A DNA stretch of 64,000 nucleotides from Faecalibacterium sp. An122 (lineage in GTDB: Bacteria > Bacillota > Clostridia > Oscillospirales > Ruminococcaceae): NCBI RefSeq assembly GCF_002160895.1, contig NZ_NFLL01000012.1:22392-86391 (forward strand). Direction: 5' to 3'. The translations under genes and the position numbers were made by a program. The notes below the pieces were generated by a model. That model had not been told where the DNA came from. It did not search any database and saw only the letters and a program-made list of their open reading frames with translations. Positions 17,606 through 26,557 of the stretch are shown here, piece after piece (the stretch's first letter is position 1; the number at the start of each line of letters is the position of its first letter).

Positions 17606-20065
17606 TCAGAACAGGGTGATCTGCGGGTGGAATGTCCGCCGCTCCACCACAAGGCGCGGCCCGGTCAGGGTAAAGCTGCCCTCCAGGCGGATATCGGCGG
17701 CGGAGGAGCCGACCATCACTTCACGTCTGCCGGGCTGGATGGCAAGCTGCATATCCGCCCCATGATAGGCCAGCTGGTGGCTGTCCAGTACCACCTGCAC
17801 GGTGCGTTCTTCTCCGGGCTGCAGCGTCAGCCGCACAAAGGCCCCCAGCTGGCGCATGGGCCGCACCAGCGTGCCCTGGCAGTCATGCCAGTAGAGCTGC
17901 GCCACTTCGTCGCCGGCTGCTGCGCCGGTGTTCTTTACCTGAAAGCGAATTTGAATGTTCCCGCCGCAGGGCGTCTCCGGCGTCACCTGCAGGCTGCTGT
18001 AGGCAAAGCTGGTATAGGACAACCCATGGCCAAAGGGATACAGGGGCTGGTTGCTGGGCCGGTCCAGGTATTCCGCCATGGCGGTTCTGCTTTCAAACAG
18101 GGGCTGCAAATCGTGGCGCAGCGGGATCTGGCCGGCATGGCGCAGCACCGTCACCGGCATTTTGCCGCCGGGATTCACCTTTCCCAGAAGGACGTTCACG
18201 ATGGCCTGCCCACCCTGTTCCCCGGGCAGCCAGCCATACAGCACGGCGGCACTGTGGGCGTCCTCCTCTGTCAGCGCCAGGGGTCGCCCATCCACCAGGA
18301 CGGTCACCACCGGTTTGCCGACTGCAAACAGTGCCCGAAGCAAAGCCCGCTGCGGCTCTTCCAGGCCAATGTTGGCGTTGTCCTTGTTTTCACCGCAGGT
18401 GGCATCTGCCGAGCGCATGCTCTCCTGGCCGCCCACAACGGCTACCACCACATCCGCCTGCCGGGCCGCCGCCACGGCTGCCTCGATGCCGCCCTCCAGC
18501 GGGCGCTTGATCTCACAACCGGGCGCATACAGGACATGGTCCTTTTCCACCGCCTCTTCCAGGGCCTGGCGCACCGTCTTGCAGCCGGGATAGAAACGGT
18601 CCATAAATTCCTCCTGGCCGTGGTAGACTTTATAACTGTCCTGCCGGGCAAAGTTCTCTTTGACAATGGCCAGAATCTGCTCTTCCTGGGCGGGTGTGGG
18701 CGCATCCTCCCAGACAATGCCCTTTTCCCGCAGTTCCTCCCGGCGCTGGGTGGTATAGATGGACAGCATCATCCGGCGGAACTGGTCAAACTCACTGCGG
18801 TTGAAATCCAGGCTGGTGGCGTTTACCGTTCCCACGCTGGAATAGCCCCCAAAAAAGACCACCTTCGCATCCGCAGAAGGCCCTACCAGCGCAATCCTGC
18901 ATCCGCCGGACAGGGGCAGAATCCCATCGTTTTTGGCCAGGACCATGCTTTTCTCAGCGCTGATTCGGGACAGCTGCTGCACCGCCGGGTCGGCGGTGAG
19001 GGCTGCAAAGTCCCCCTGGGGGGCGCTGTTCTCAAACAGGCCCAGGGTAAATTTGAGGGTCAGCACCCGGCGCACCGCCTGGTCCACTGCCGATTCTTCC
19101 ACCAGCCCTTCCTCCACAGCCTGAACCAGGTGGGAGAAGCAGGTCCCGCTGGGCTGATCCACATCCATGCCAGCCCGCAGAGCCTGGACTGCGGCGTCCA
19201 TTTCTGACACAGCCGTCCCAAACCGGTTGCAGGTGCGCTCGATACTGCCGTAGTCCGAGACCACCGGCCCGGCAAAACCCAGCTTGTCCCGCAGGATTTC
19301 GGTGAGCAGATGATGGGAGGTGACCACAGGCTCCCCGTTCAGGGTGCCGTAGCAATTCATGACCGCCATCACGCCGCCTTCCTGGATGGCGGCTTCAAAT
19401 GGCAGGCAGTATTCATCCAGCAGGGTGCGCTCGGAGCAATCCGCCTGGCCGCCGTTTCGTCCGCCCAGCGCGTTGCCGTAAGCCAGGAAGTGCTTGGCGG
19501 TGGCCATGACTTCCTGCCGGCCCTGCAGACCCTGGATGAAAGCGGTGGCCATCCGGGCCGTCAGCAGCGGCGCTTCGCCGTAGGTTTCCCCCACCCGGCC
19601 CCAGCGGGGGTCGCGCCCCAAATCCAGCAGCGGGGAATGGGCCCCATAGATACCGTAGCTTTTGAGCTGTGCCCGCACAGCGCTGCCGATGTCCCGGGCC
19701 AGATCGGGCTGCCAGGTGGCTGCTATCCCCAGGGACTGGGGGAATGTCGTGGCCCCAGGGATCTGCGCCCCTGCAATGGCCTCACTGTGGACCAGAACCG
19801 GGATGCCCCAGCGGGTGTGTTCCCGCAGATAGGCCTGGACCTGCTGCAAGGTATCCACATCCTGCTGCTGGTCGCCGCTGAGGGCGGAATTCAGATAGCT
19901 GACGGTGCCCATCCCGTAGCGGAGCAGCTTGTCCAGCGCGGCGTCATCCAGCGGATGGGGCAGGGTGCAGCAGCACAGCTGTGCCACCTTCTCCCGAAGA
20001 TTCATCCGGGCGATCAGGTCTTCCACTCTTTGGGGGACGGTCAGGGCGGGGTTGCGATAATCCAT
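17606..20065 (-). CDS. Cytoplasmic GH3 beta-glucosidase/xylosidase-type glycosidase
   Basis: An 819-residue, three-domain GH3 enzyme without a signal peptide. The TIM-barrel domain has the substrate-binding KHFLAYGNALGGRNGGQ and the nucleophile Asp in VVSDYGSIE (about residue 270). It is followed by the alpha/beta sandwich domain and a C-terminal fibronectin-III-like domain (GDEVAQLYWHDC). It removes non-reducing terminal sugars from imported oligosaccharides; beta-glucoside or beta-xyloside cannot be told apart by eye. ATG 20065 follows AAGGAGGAAAG. It diverges from the ABC permease genes of the same locus. Confidence 0.92.
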   Translation of the reverse strand: MDYRNPALTVPQRVEDLIARMNLREKVAQLCCCTLPHPLDDAALDKLLRYGMGTVSYLNSALSGDQQQDVDTLQQVQAYLREHTRWGIPVLVHSEAIAGAQIPGATTFPQSLGIAATWQPDLARDIGSAVRAQLKSYGIYGAHSPLLDLGRDPRWGRVGETYGEAPLLTARMATAFIQGLQGRQEVMATAKHFLAYGNALGGRNGGQADCSERTLLDEYCLPFEAAIQEGGVMAVMNCYGTLNGEPVVTSHHLLTEILRDKLGFAGPVVSDYGSIERTCNRFGTAVSEMDAAVQALRAGMDVDQPSGTCFSHLVQAVEEGLVEESAVDQAVRRVLTLKFTLGLFENSAPQGDFAALTADPAVQQLSRISAEKSMVLAKNDGILPLSGGCRIALVGPSADAKVVFFGGYSSVGTVNATSLDFNRSEFDQFRRMMLSIYTTQRREELREKGIVWEDAPTPAQEEQILAIVKENFARQDSYKVYHGQEEFMDRFYPGCKTVRQALEEAVEKDHVLYAPGCEIKRPLEGGIEAAVAAARQADVVVAVVGGQESMRSADATCGENKDNANIGLEEPQRALLRALFAVGKPVVTVLVDGRPLALTEEDAHSAAVLYGWLPGEQGGQAIVNVLLGKVNPGGKMPVTVLRHAGQIPLRHDLQPLFESRTAMAEYLDRPSNQPLYPFGHGLSYTSFAYSSLQVTPETPCGGNIQIRFQVKNTGAAAGDEVAQLYWHDCQGTLVRPMRQLGAFVRLTLQPGEERTVQVVLDSHQLAYHGADMQLAIQPGRREVMVGSSAADIRLEGSFTLTGPRLVVERRTFHPQITLF

Positions 20066-20344
20066 GGTTCTTTCCTCCTTACCATTTTTGTATTCTTTTC
20101 AGCAAAAGGATACCATAGGGCACGCCGACCGATAAATCTACAAGTTTTTTGCATAGAACGCCGGTACCCTGCCACAAAAAAGGAATAGCCAGCCAAAAAA
20201 ATGCAGGGTTCAAAAACCGCCCCCGCCGCCAAATCCAACGAAGTGCAGATGGAAAGCCTCCCACCGCAGGACTATACTGGTTGCAACAACGCAAGACCCC
20301 CATCTTGCAGAGGAGAACGACAATCAAAGCGGGAGGAAAACAAG

Positions 20345-21319
20345 ATGACTCTACCAAAAATGCTGCACAAAAAAGACCAGCCGGCCGCTGCGCTGGCCAT
20401 GCCGCAAAAACCATTCCGGGAACGGCTGGTGAACGACCTGAAGTCCAACTGGATTCTTTACCTGATGGCCCTGCCGGCCCTGATCTACTTTGTAGTGTAC
20501 TGCTACGCCCCCATGGCCGGCCTGTACATTGCCTTTTCGGACTACAAAATCACCGGGAGCCTCTTCTCAGGAAAGTTTGTCGGCCTTGAATATTTCATTG
20601 ACTTTTTCAACAGCTACTACTTTGGCCGACTGATCCGCAACACCCTGGTTCTGAGCCTGGAGACCCTGATCTTCGGCTTCCCCATTCCCATCATCTTCGC
20701 CCTTGTCCTCAATGAGGTCCGCAGCCGCGGCTTCAAAAAGCTGGCCCAGACCGTCACCTACATGCCCCACTTCATCAGCATTGTGGTCATCTGCGGCCTG
20801 GTGGTGGACTTTGTCAGCCTGGACGGCCTGTTCAACACCATCATCCAGGCCTTTGGCGGGGAGCCCATCGCCTTCCTGTCCGACCCGGCCTGGTTCCGGC
20901 CCATCTATGTGGCCTCCGAAATCTGGCAGAATTTCGGCTGGGACAGTGTGGTCTTCCTGGCAGCCCTTTCTTCCATCGACCTCCAGCAGTTTGAGGCCGC
21001 CAAACTGGACGGCGCTTCCCGCTGGCAAACCATCTGGCACATCTCTCTGCCCAGCATCCTGCCCACCATCGTCACCATCCTTCTGATGCGGCTGGGCCAT
21101 GTGATGAGCATCGGCTTTGAAAAGGTCTTCAACCTCTACAGCCCTGCCACCTATGAGACCGCCGATATCATTGCAACCTTTGTCTACCGCCAGGGCGTGC
21201 TGGGTGCCAACTACAGTTCGGCAGCTGCCATCGGCCTGTTCAACAGCGTCATCAATCTGATCATCGTTTTTATCATGAACAAGGTCAGCCGCAAACTGGC
21301 CGAAACCAGCCTGTGGTAA
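20345..21319 (+). CDS. LplB-type sugar ABC transporter permease
   Basis: A 324-residue inner-membrane permease with six hydrophobic segments and the EAA loop EAAKLDGASRWQTIWHISLP, which contacts the ATPase. The closest named family is LplB of oligosaccharide importers that share a general ATPase encoded elsewhere; no ATPase gene is found here. ATG 20345 follows GGGAGGAAAACAAG; the frame is open further upstream but without a good start. It is the first gene of a two-permease unit and diverges from the GH3 gene. A TATACT at 20273-20278 could be its -10, but no clear -35 accompanies it. Confidence 0.92.
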   Translation: MTLPKMLHKKDQPAAALAMPQKPFRERLVNDLKSNWILYLMALPALIYFVVYCYAPMAGLYIAFSDYKITGSLFSGKFVGLEYFIDFFNSYYFGRLIRNTLVLSLETLIFGFPIPIIFALVLNEVRSRGFKKLAQTVTYMPHFISIVVICGLVVDFVSLDGLFNTIIQAFGGEPIAFLSDPAWFRPIYVASEIWQNFGWDSVVFLAALSSIDLQQFEAAKLDGASRWQTIWHISLPSILPTIVTILLMRLGHVMSIGFEKVFNLYSPATYETADIIATFVYRQGVLGANYSSAAAIGLFNSVINLIIVFIMNKVSRKLAETSLW

Positions 21320-21347
21320 ACCATCTGCAAAAAGGAGGAAGTCCTAT

Positions 21348-22241
21348 ATGGCCCGCACCAAGAACAAAATCAAATCCACCACCGAAGACCGCGTTTTTGA
21401 CGGCGTATCCTTTGTCGTCATTGCAATTCTGATCTTCATCTGCTTTTATCCCATCTGGTACGTCTTATGTGCCTCACTGACCGATCCCACCATCGTGGCG
21501 GGTGCAGGCGGCATCCTGCTGTTCCCCCAGGACATCACCCTGGACGCCTACAAGCGGGTGTTCGCCGACGCTGAAATCTGGCGCGGTTTGCTGAACACCA
21601 TTTTTTATACCGTCGTGGGCACCGCACTCAATGTGATCCTCACAGCCATGCTGGCCTACACCCTGTCCCGCAAAAACCTGTTGTTCAAAAAGCCGCTCAC
21701 CGTCTTTGTCACCTTTACCATGTTCTTCAACGGCGGCATGATCCCCACCTATCTGGTGATCCGGGACCTGGGCCTGCTGGACAGCCGCGTTGCCGTCCTG
21801 CTGCCCGGCCTGGTGTCGGTGTTCAACTTCATCAACATGCGCACCCACTTTGAATCCCTGCCGGCCGAGCTGGAAGAATCCGCCAAGCTGGATGGCGCCA
21901 ACCACTGGACCATCTTCACCCGGGTGATCCTGCCCATCAGCGGCGCAACCATGGCCGTGATGGTCCTGTTCTACGGCGTGGCCCACTGGAACAGCTGGTT
22001 CCGCGAGATGCTGTACCTGCCCAACAGCCGCGATCTGTGGCCCCTGGCCCTGATCACCCGTGAAATCATCCTTTCCAGCTCCAACGCCGCCATGTCGGAC
22101 GGCGCCGTCATGACCCAGGAAATGGCCGACGCCATCAAGTATGCCACCATCATCGTCACCACCCTGCCGATTCTGTGCCTGTATCCCTTCCTGCAGAAGT
22201 ACTTTGCCAAGGGTGTGACCGTCGGCGCCGTCAAGGGCTGA
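21348..22241 (+). CDS. YtcP/LplC-type sugar ABC transporter permease
   Basis: A 297-residue membrane permease, partner of the preceding LplB-type protein. It has six hydrophobic segments and the EAA loop EESAKLDGANHWTIFTRVILP. Together with the lipoprotein encoded at 24856 it should form an oligosaccharide importer. ATG 21348 follows AAAGGAGGAAG, 28 bp after the first permease. The unit ends at the hairpin at 22265-22294. Confidence 0.92.
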   Translation: MARTKNKIKSTTEDRVFDGVSFVVIAILIFICFYPIWYVLCASLTDPTIVAGAGGILLFPQDITLDAYKRVFADAEIWRGLLNTIFYTVVGTALNVILTAMLAYTLSRKNLLFKKPLTVFVTFTMFFNGGMIPTYLVIRDLGLLDSRVAVLLPGLVSVFNFINMRTHFESLPAELEESAKLDGANHWTIFTRVILPISGATMAVMVLFYGVAHWNSWFREMLYLPNSRDLWPLALITREIILSSSNAAMSDGAVMTQEMADAIKYATIIVTTLPILCLYPFLQKYFAKGVTVGAVKG

Positions 22242-22264
22242 TCCCGCTCCGATCCATGTGAATC

Positions 22265-22294
22265 AAAGCCGCCGCAGTTGCCTGCGGCGGCTTT
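22265..22294 (+). terminator. Terminator of the permease operon
   Basis: Thirteen-base arms AAAGCCGCCGCAG and CTGCGGCGGCTTT around a TTGC loop, with a short T-run. It lies about 25 bp after the second permease stop. Confidence 0.75.
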
Positions 22295-22310
22295 TGGCGC
22301 CCCTGGATCT

Positions 22311-22339
22311 TTGACGAATGCCGCAAGATCTGGTATATT
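22311..22339 (+). promoter_or_regulatory. Promoter of the AraC-type regulator
   Basis: TTGACG (22311-22316), 17-bp spacer and TATATT (22334-22339); a near-consensus sigma-70-type promoter directly after the permease terminator. Confidence 0.75.
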
Positions 22340-22370
22340 ATAATAAACTGTGACGAAGGAGAGATGGTGC

Positions 22371-24659
22371 GTGCAAATGACCCGGCGTTTTGCTTTGCGG
22401 CAGATTCTGGCCCGGAAACAGTCTTTTTATAAGCTGCTGGCCTCGTTTTTTGTGATGCTTATCCTGCCATTGGTCCTTGTGCTGGCCAACTATTTTTATG
22501 CCCGCGGCCTGCTGCAGCAAGAGAATATCAACTATCAGAACGCCGTGCTCACCCAGGCACAGATGTCGATGGATGAGCGTTTGCAGACCATCCAGCTCTA
22601 TGCCATTGACCTGAGCAATGATACAGTCCTCAATGCCACCCTGAGCCAGCGGCAGGCCGATGACAGCCAGGGCAACTTCGAGTTATGGGAGCTGTCCCGG
22701 CATCTCCAGAGCTACAGCGCCACAGCCGGCAGCTTTTGCGATACCACCATCTACTCCCGGCTGTACGACTGCATGGTCAGCGGCAGTTACGTTAACTACC
22801 GCGTATCCCAGGGAAACCTTCGGATGCCGTCGGAGGAAATGAACCGCAGCCTGCTGGAGCTGCTGCAAAACGAGCGGTCCTACTGCCAGTTCTATCTGCT
22901 GGGGGACAGCCAGGGTCACAGCCAGCTGGTGATGCTTCATTCCGTTCCCCTGTGGAGCTCCGGCGCTGCCTCCTATGGAACCATCTGCCTGCGGATTGAC
23001 GGCGATGGTTTGTTCTCCACCATCCGGGATATGGAGGAACTTCAATCCGGCCTTGTCTGTCTGCTGGACCCCAGCGGCACGCCGGCCGTCTGGGCGGGCA
23101 GCGAGGCCATGCTGGATTTTGTGCCCCAGGTCAGCGGCCAGCCCATTCAGGACTGGCACGGGGCCAGCTACACCGTCTCCCGGGCGGATTCCAATCTAAA
23201 AGGCTGGTCCTATCTGTCTATCCAGCCGGTCCACCGGATGCAGAGCGAGCTGCGGGTTGCCCGCAACCTGAGCCTGCTGGCCCTGGCCCTAGTGCTGGTG
23301 GTGGGCGCCGGCATCGTCTATTACCTCACCTGGCGCAACTACCGCCCGGTGGAGCACCTTTTGGCCGAGCTGCGCCGCCGCTCTGTGATTCTGGAGAGCC
23401 CCGAAGGGACCGGCTTCAACGAATTCCGGCTGATTGAAAAGTCGGTGGCAGATATGCAGCACTCGATGAAAGAGGTGCAGGAAGCCTTGCGGCAGGAAAT
23501 CCCCCGCATTCAGGAAAGCATTCTGCTCCAGCTGCTGAAAAATGACGTGAGCAACTATGAAACCTACCGGAAGCTGCTGGAGGAAGTGGGTATCCTCTTC
23601 CCCTACCCGCAGTTCCGGGTGGTGCTGGCCCGGCAGGTGCCCAGCGAATCCCGTGAGCTGTCCGAGCAGGCCCTCACCAACATTGTGCTGCGGGACCAGC
23701 TGTCCCAGCTTGTGCCCGGCGGCATCACCTACACCGCCGTGACCCTGGACAATGACAGCATCGTGTGGATTCTGAACGGCAGCGGAGCCCGCTTCGACCA
23801 GGACACCCAGGACATCCTGGGCCGGCTGCAGGATACCATGCGGGAGCAATACGGCCAGCTGCTGTGGCTCTATGTCAGCTGGATCGACCAGGGCCTGGAG
23901 TCGGTGCCCCAGGGATATTATGCCGTGACCCAAACCCAGGCCCAGCAGCCCGGCGGCGGCATCCGGTACCTGCAAAAGGAAAAGGATGTCTGGCCCATGG
24001 ATCGCAGCCTGAACAGCATTGCGGCTCAGCTGCAGAACTTCATTGCCACCGGCGACGCCGCCCAGGCTTCCGCGCTGCTGCACGAGAACCTGGACGCCAA
24101 CTTGCGCCGCCGCACGGTGGAGCTGTACCAGGCCCAGGGCTACTGCATTGGCATGCTCAACATCATCCTGGAGGCCTACCGTGTGGAGGACCCCGCTGTG
24201 CTGCGGGTGGAGGATGCTTCCCCCTTGCAGCAGATCTTCCAGCGCAGGAACATCAACGAGCTGGAAGAACTCCTCCAAACCCTCATCTGCCAGCTGTGCC
24301 GCTATGTGGAGGAGAACCGCACCAGCCCCGCTTCCCAGCTCATCCAGAAAATTCAGGCCTATATGCAGGAAAATTACGGGGATGTGGATCTCACCCTGAC
24401 CTGTGTGGCCGACCAGTTCAACCTGACGCCCAATTACCTTTCCATCTTTTTCAAGGAAAATGCCCATGATACCTTCCTGAACTACCTGACACGGCTGCGG
24501 CTGGAAGAGGCCAAACGCCTGATGCGGGACACCCGCCTTTCCATCACTGAAATTTCCGAGCGCGTGGGCTATGCCAGCGCCAACAGCTTCACCCGCGCGT
24601 TCAAAAAAATCGAGCATGTCACCCCCACCCAGTACCGGGAAAGCAGCGTTCATTCGTAA
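22371..24659 (+). CDS. Membrane-bound two-domain AraC-family regulator
   Basis: A 762-residue one-component regulator. The first membrane helix (about 22-45) is followed by an extracellular sensor region and a second helix (about 305-327). A cytoplasmic linker leads to a C-terminal AraC domain with two HTH motifs (VADQFNLTPNYLSIFFKE and ITEISERVGYASANSF). Such proteins, related to YesN, sense a glycan or binding protein at the surface and activate neighbouring ABC and glycosidase genes. GTG 22371 lies 9 bases after GGAG; ATG 22377 is the alternative. It separates the permeases from the binding-protein gene and probably controls the whole 17.6-32.7 kb locus. Confidence 0.9.
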   Translation: MQMTRRFALRQILARKQSFYKLLASFFVMLILPLVLVLANYFYARGLLQQENINYQNAVLTQAQMSMDERLQTIQLYAIDLSNDTVLNATLSQRQADDSQGNFELWELSRHLQSYSATAGSFCDTTIYSRLYDCMVSGSYVNYRVSQGNLRMPSEEMNRSLLELLQNERSYCQFYLLGDSQGHSQLVMLHSVPLWSSGAASYGTICLRIDGDGLFSTIRDMEELQSGLVCLLDPSGTPAVWAGSEAMLDFVPQVSGQPIQDWHGASYTVSRADSNLKGWSYLSIQPVHRMQSELRVARNLSLLALALVLVVGAGIVYYLTWRNYRPVEHLLAELRRRSVILESPEGTGFNEFRLIEKSVADMQHSMKEVQEALRQEIPRIQESILLQLLKNDVSNYETYRKLLEEVGILFPYPQFRVVLARQVPSESRELSEQALTNIVLRDQLSQLVPGGITYTAVTLDNDSIVWILNGSGARFDQDTQDILGRLQDTMREQYGQLLWLYVSWIDQGLESVPQGYYAVTQTQAQQPGGGIRYLQKEKDVWPMDRSLNSIAAQLQNFIATGDAAQASALLHENLDANLRRRTVELYQAQGYCIGMLNIILEAYRVEDPAVLRVEDASPLQQIFQRRNINELEELLQTLICQLCRYVEENRTSPASQLIQKIQAYMQENYGDVDLTLTCVADQFNLTPNYLSIFFKENAHDTFLNYLTRLRLEEAKRLMRDTRLSITEISERVGYASANSFTRAFKKIEHVTPTQYRESSVHS

Positions 24660-24662
24660 TAT

Positions 24663-24703
24663 TTACGCCCGTCGCACAAAATTGTGTGACGGGCGTAATT
24701 TTT
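24663..24703 (+). terminator. Terminator of the AraC-type regulator
   Basis: Eleven-base arms TTACGCCCGTC (24663-24673) and GACGGGCGTAA (24688-24698), with CACAAAATTGTG pairing inside the loop, followed by TTTTT. Confidence 0.9.
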
Positions 24704-24855
24704 GCATAGGCCCTTTTTCGGCGCAAAACACAAAACCGCGGTGCTTTCCAACATAATGCAGATATACAAGCTCCGGCGGGTCGTGTATCATAATGACCAG
24801 AAAGAGCGCAACGCTCAACCCCACGAATTCCAGCACGAAGAAGGAGGATTTCCCT

Positions 24856-26484
24856 ATGAAACGCATCTCCCGCCGCAACTTTATGAAAATCGTCGGTGCA
24901 GGCGCCGCCGCTCTCGGCCTGGCTGCCTGCGGCGGCAGCGAGTCGGAAAGCGCCGCATCCACCGCTGCATCCCAGTTTACGGGTGAAGCCGTCACCGCCA
25001 CCTATCCCCTGGCCAACGGGGACAAGACCCTGAACATTTATATCCGCAATGCCACCTCCGGCGTGGTGCAGAACTATCATGACATCAAAGCCTTCCAGGT
25101 CGCAGAAGAAAAGCTGGGCGTCAACCTGACCTTTACCCATCCCGCCGTGGGCAGCGAGTCCGACCAGTTCAACCTGATGATCGCCTCCGGCGAGTACCCT
25201 GATATCATCATCTGGTCCTACAGCACCAGCCCCATGGGCGTTGATGAACTGATCGACGAAGGCGTCCTGATGGATATGGACAGCTGCATCCGCCAGTACG
25301 CCCCCAACTATCTGGCGGCGGTGGACACCCCTGCCCATGAAAAGGAAGTCCTCTCCAACAGCGGCACTTACCAGGGCATCTACTGCTTTACCCTGGGCGT
25401 GCCTGTCTCCTCCGGCCCCTCCATCCGCGCCGACCTGCTGGAAAAGTACGGCCTGGATGTCCCCGTCACGGTGGACGACTGGGAGAACGTCATGACCACC
25501 ATCCGGGACAACGAGCCCGGCGTCACCTATCCCTTCACCACCTACCGCAACTACATTGGCAACGCCAACCTCAACCTGCTTCTGCCCGCCTATAAGACCA
25601 GCACCGAGTTCTGCTCTGACGGCAACGGTGGCGTGGTGTTCGGTCCCTCTACCGACAACTACCGCCAGTTTGTCACCAAGCTGAACGATTGGTACAACAA
25701 GGGCCTGCTGGACCCCGAGTTCATGTCCAACGACAGCGCCGCCAACAACGCCAAGCTGGTCAACGGCAGCAGCATTGCTTCCGTCCTCTCCCTCAACAGC
25801 GGCATTGGCAACGTGACCACCACCGCCCGGGCCAATAACCCCGACTTTGAACTGGTGGGCGTGGCCTGGCCGGTGCTGAACGAGGGGGACACCCCCTACT
25901 TCCACCTGGACGGCGGCGTTGCCCAGGTGGGCGTCCAGGCTGTGGTGACCTCCTCCTGTGCCGACCCCGCTCTGGCCACCCAGGTGCTGGATTACTTCTT
26001 CTCGGAAGAGGGCAACAACCTGCTGTGCTGGGGCATCGAAGGGGAAAGCTACACCGTCAATGCAGACGGCAGCAAGACCTTCACCGATGCCGTCATGAAC
26101 AACCCCGAGGGCAAAACCCCCTCTGAGGCTGTCCTGGCCTACGCCCTGCCCTCCTACGGCTTCGTCAACCCCATGGACGAGGACGCCTATATGCAGATCA
26201 CCCTCACCATGCCCGAGCAGGTGGAAGCCCGCACCCTGTGGCACAGCCTGGACCAGGGCGTCTGCCTGCCCCAGCTGACCATCGCGCCCGAACGCCAGAA
26301 CGACTACAACATGATTATGAACGAGGTGGACACCTACGTGCAGGAAATGCTGATCCGTTTTGTCACCGGCCAGTCCAACATCGACGAAAGCTGGGACACC
26401 TATGTCAACACCCTGAACGGCATGGGCCTGGATGTAGCCACCCAGTATGTGACCGACGCTTACAACGCTTTCCAGCAGCGCTGA
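24856..26484 (+). CDS. Sugar ABC transporter substrate-binding lipoprotein
   Basis: A 542-residue extracellular solute-binding protein. The N-terminus has twin arginines (SRRNFMK), a hydrophobic stretch and the lipobox LAAC, giving a lipid-anchored Cys near residue 27. The mature part has the long two-lobe fold of the LplA/LipO class that pairs with LplB/YtcP permeases. ATG 24856 follows AAGGAGGATTTCCCT; the frame starts earlier, but only this start gives a signal sequence. It delivers oligosaccharide to the permeases at 20345-22241. The GH2 gene follows after 73 bp. Confidence 0.93.
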   Translation: MKRISRRNFMKIVGAGAAALGLAACGGSESESAASTAASQFTGEAVTATYPLANGDKTLNIYIRNATSGVVQNYHDIKAFQVAEEKLGVNLTFTHPAVGSESDQFNLMIASGEYPDIIIWSYSTSPMGVDELIDEGVLMDMDSCIRQYAPNYLAAVDTPAHEKEVLSNSGTYQGIYCFTLGVPVSSGPSIRADLLEKYGLDVPVTVDDWENVMTTIRDNEPGVTYPFTTYRNYIGNANLNLLLPAYKTSTEFCSDGNGGVVFGPSTDNYRQFVTKLNDWYNKGLLDPEFMSNDSAANNAKLVNGSSIASVLSLNSGIGNVTTTARANNPDFELVGVAWPVLNEGDTPYFHLDGGVAQVGVQAVVTSSCADPALATQVLDYFFSEEGNNLLCWGIEGESYTVNADGSKTFTDAVMNNPEGKTPSEAVLAYALPSYGFVNPMDEDAYMQITLTMPEQVEARTLWHSLDQGVCLPQLTIAPERQNDYNMIMNEVDTYVQEMLIRFVTGQSNIDESWDTYVNTLNGMGLDVATQYVTDAYNAFQQR

Positions 26485-26557
26485 TTTCTTTTACATTCCG
26501 GCAGTGTCTGCAGGTTTTCCTGCAGGCACTTATTTTTACAGACCCAAGGAGGTTTTT

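Noticed and set aside
20066..20344. Confident promoters for the divergent GH3 and permease genes
   Set aside because: Only a TATACT (20273-20278) without a matching -35; activator-dependent promoters are likely but cannot be placed.
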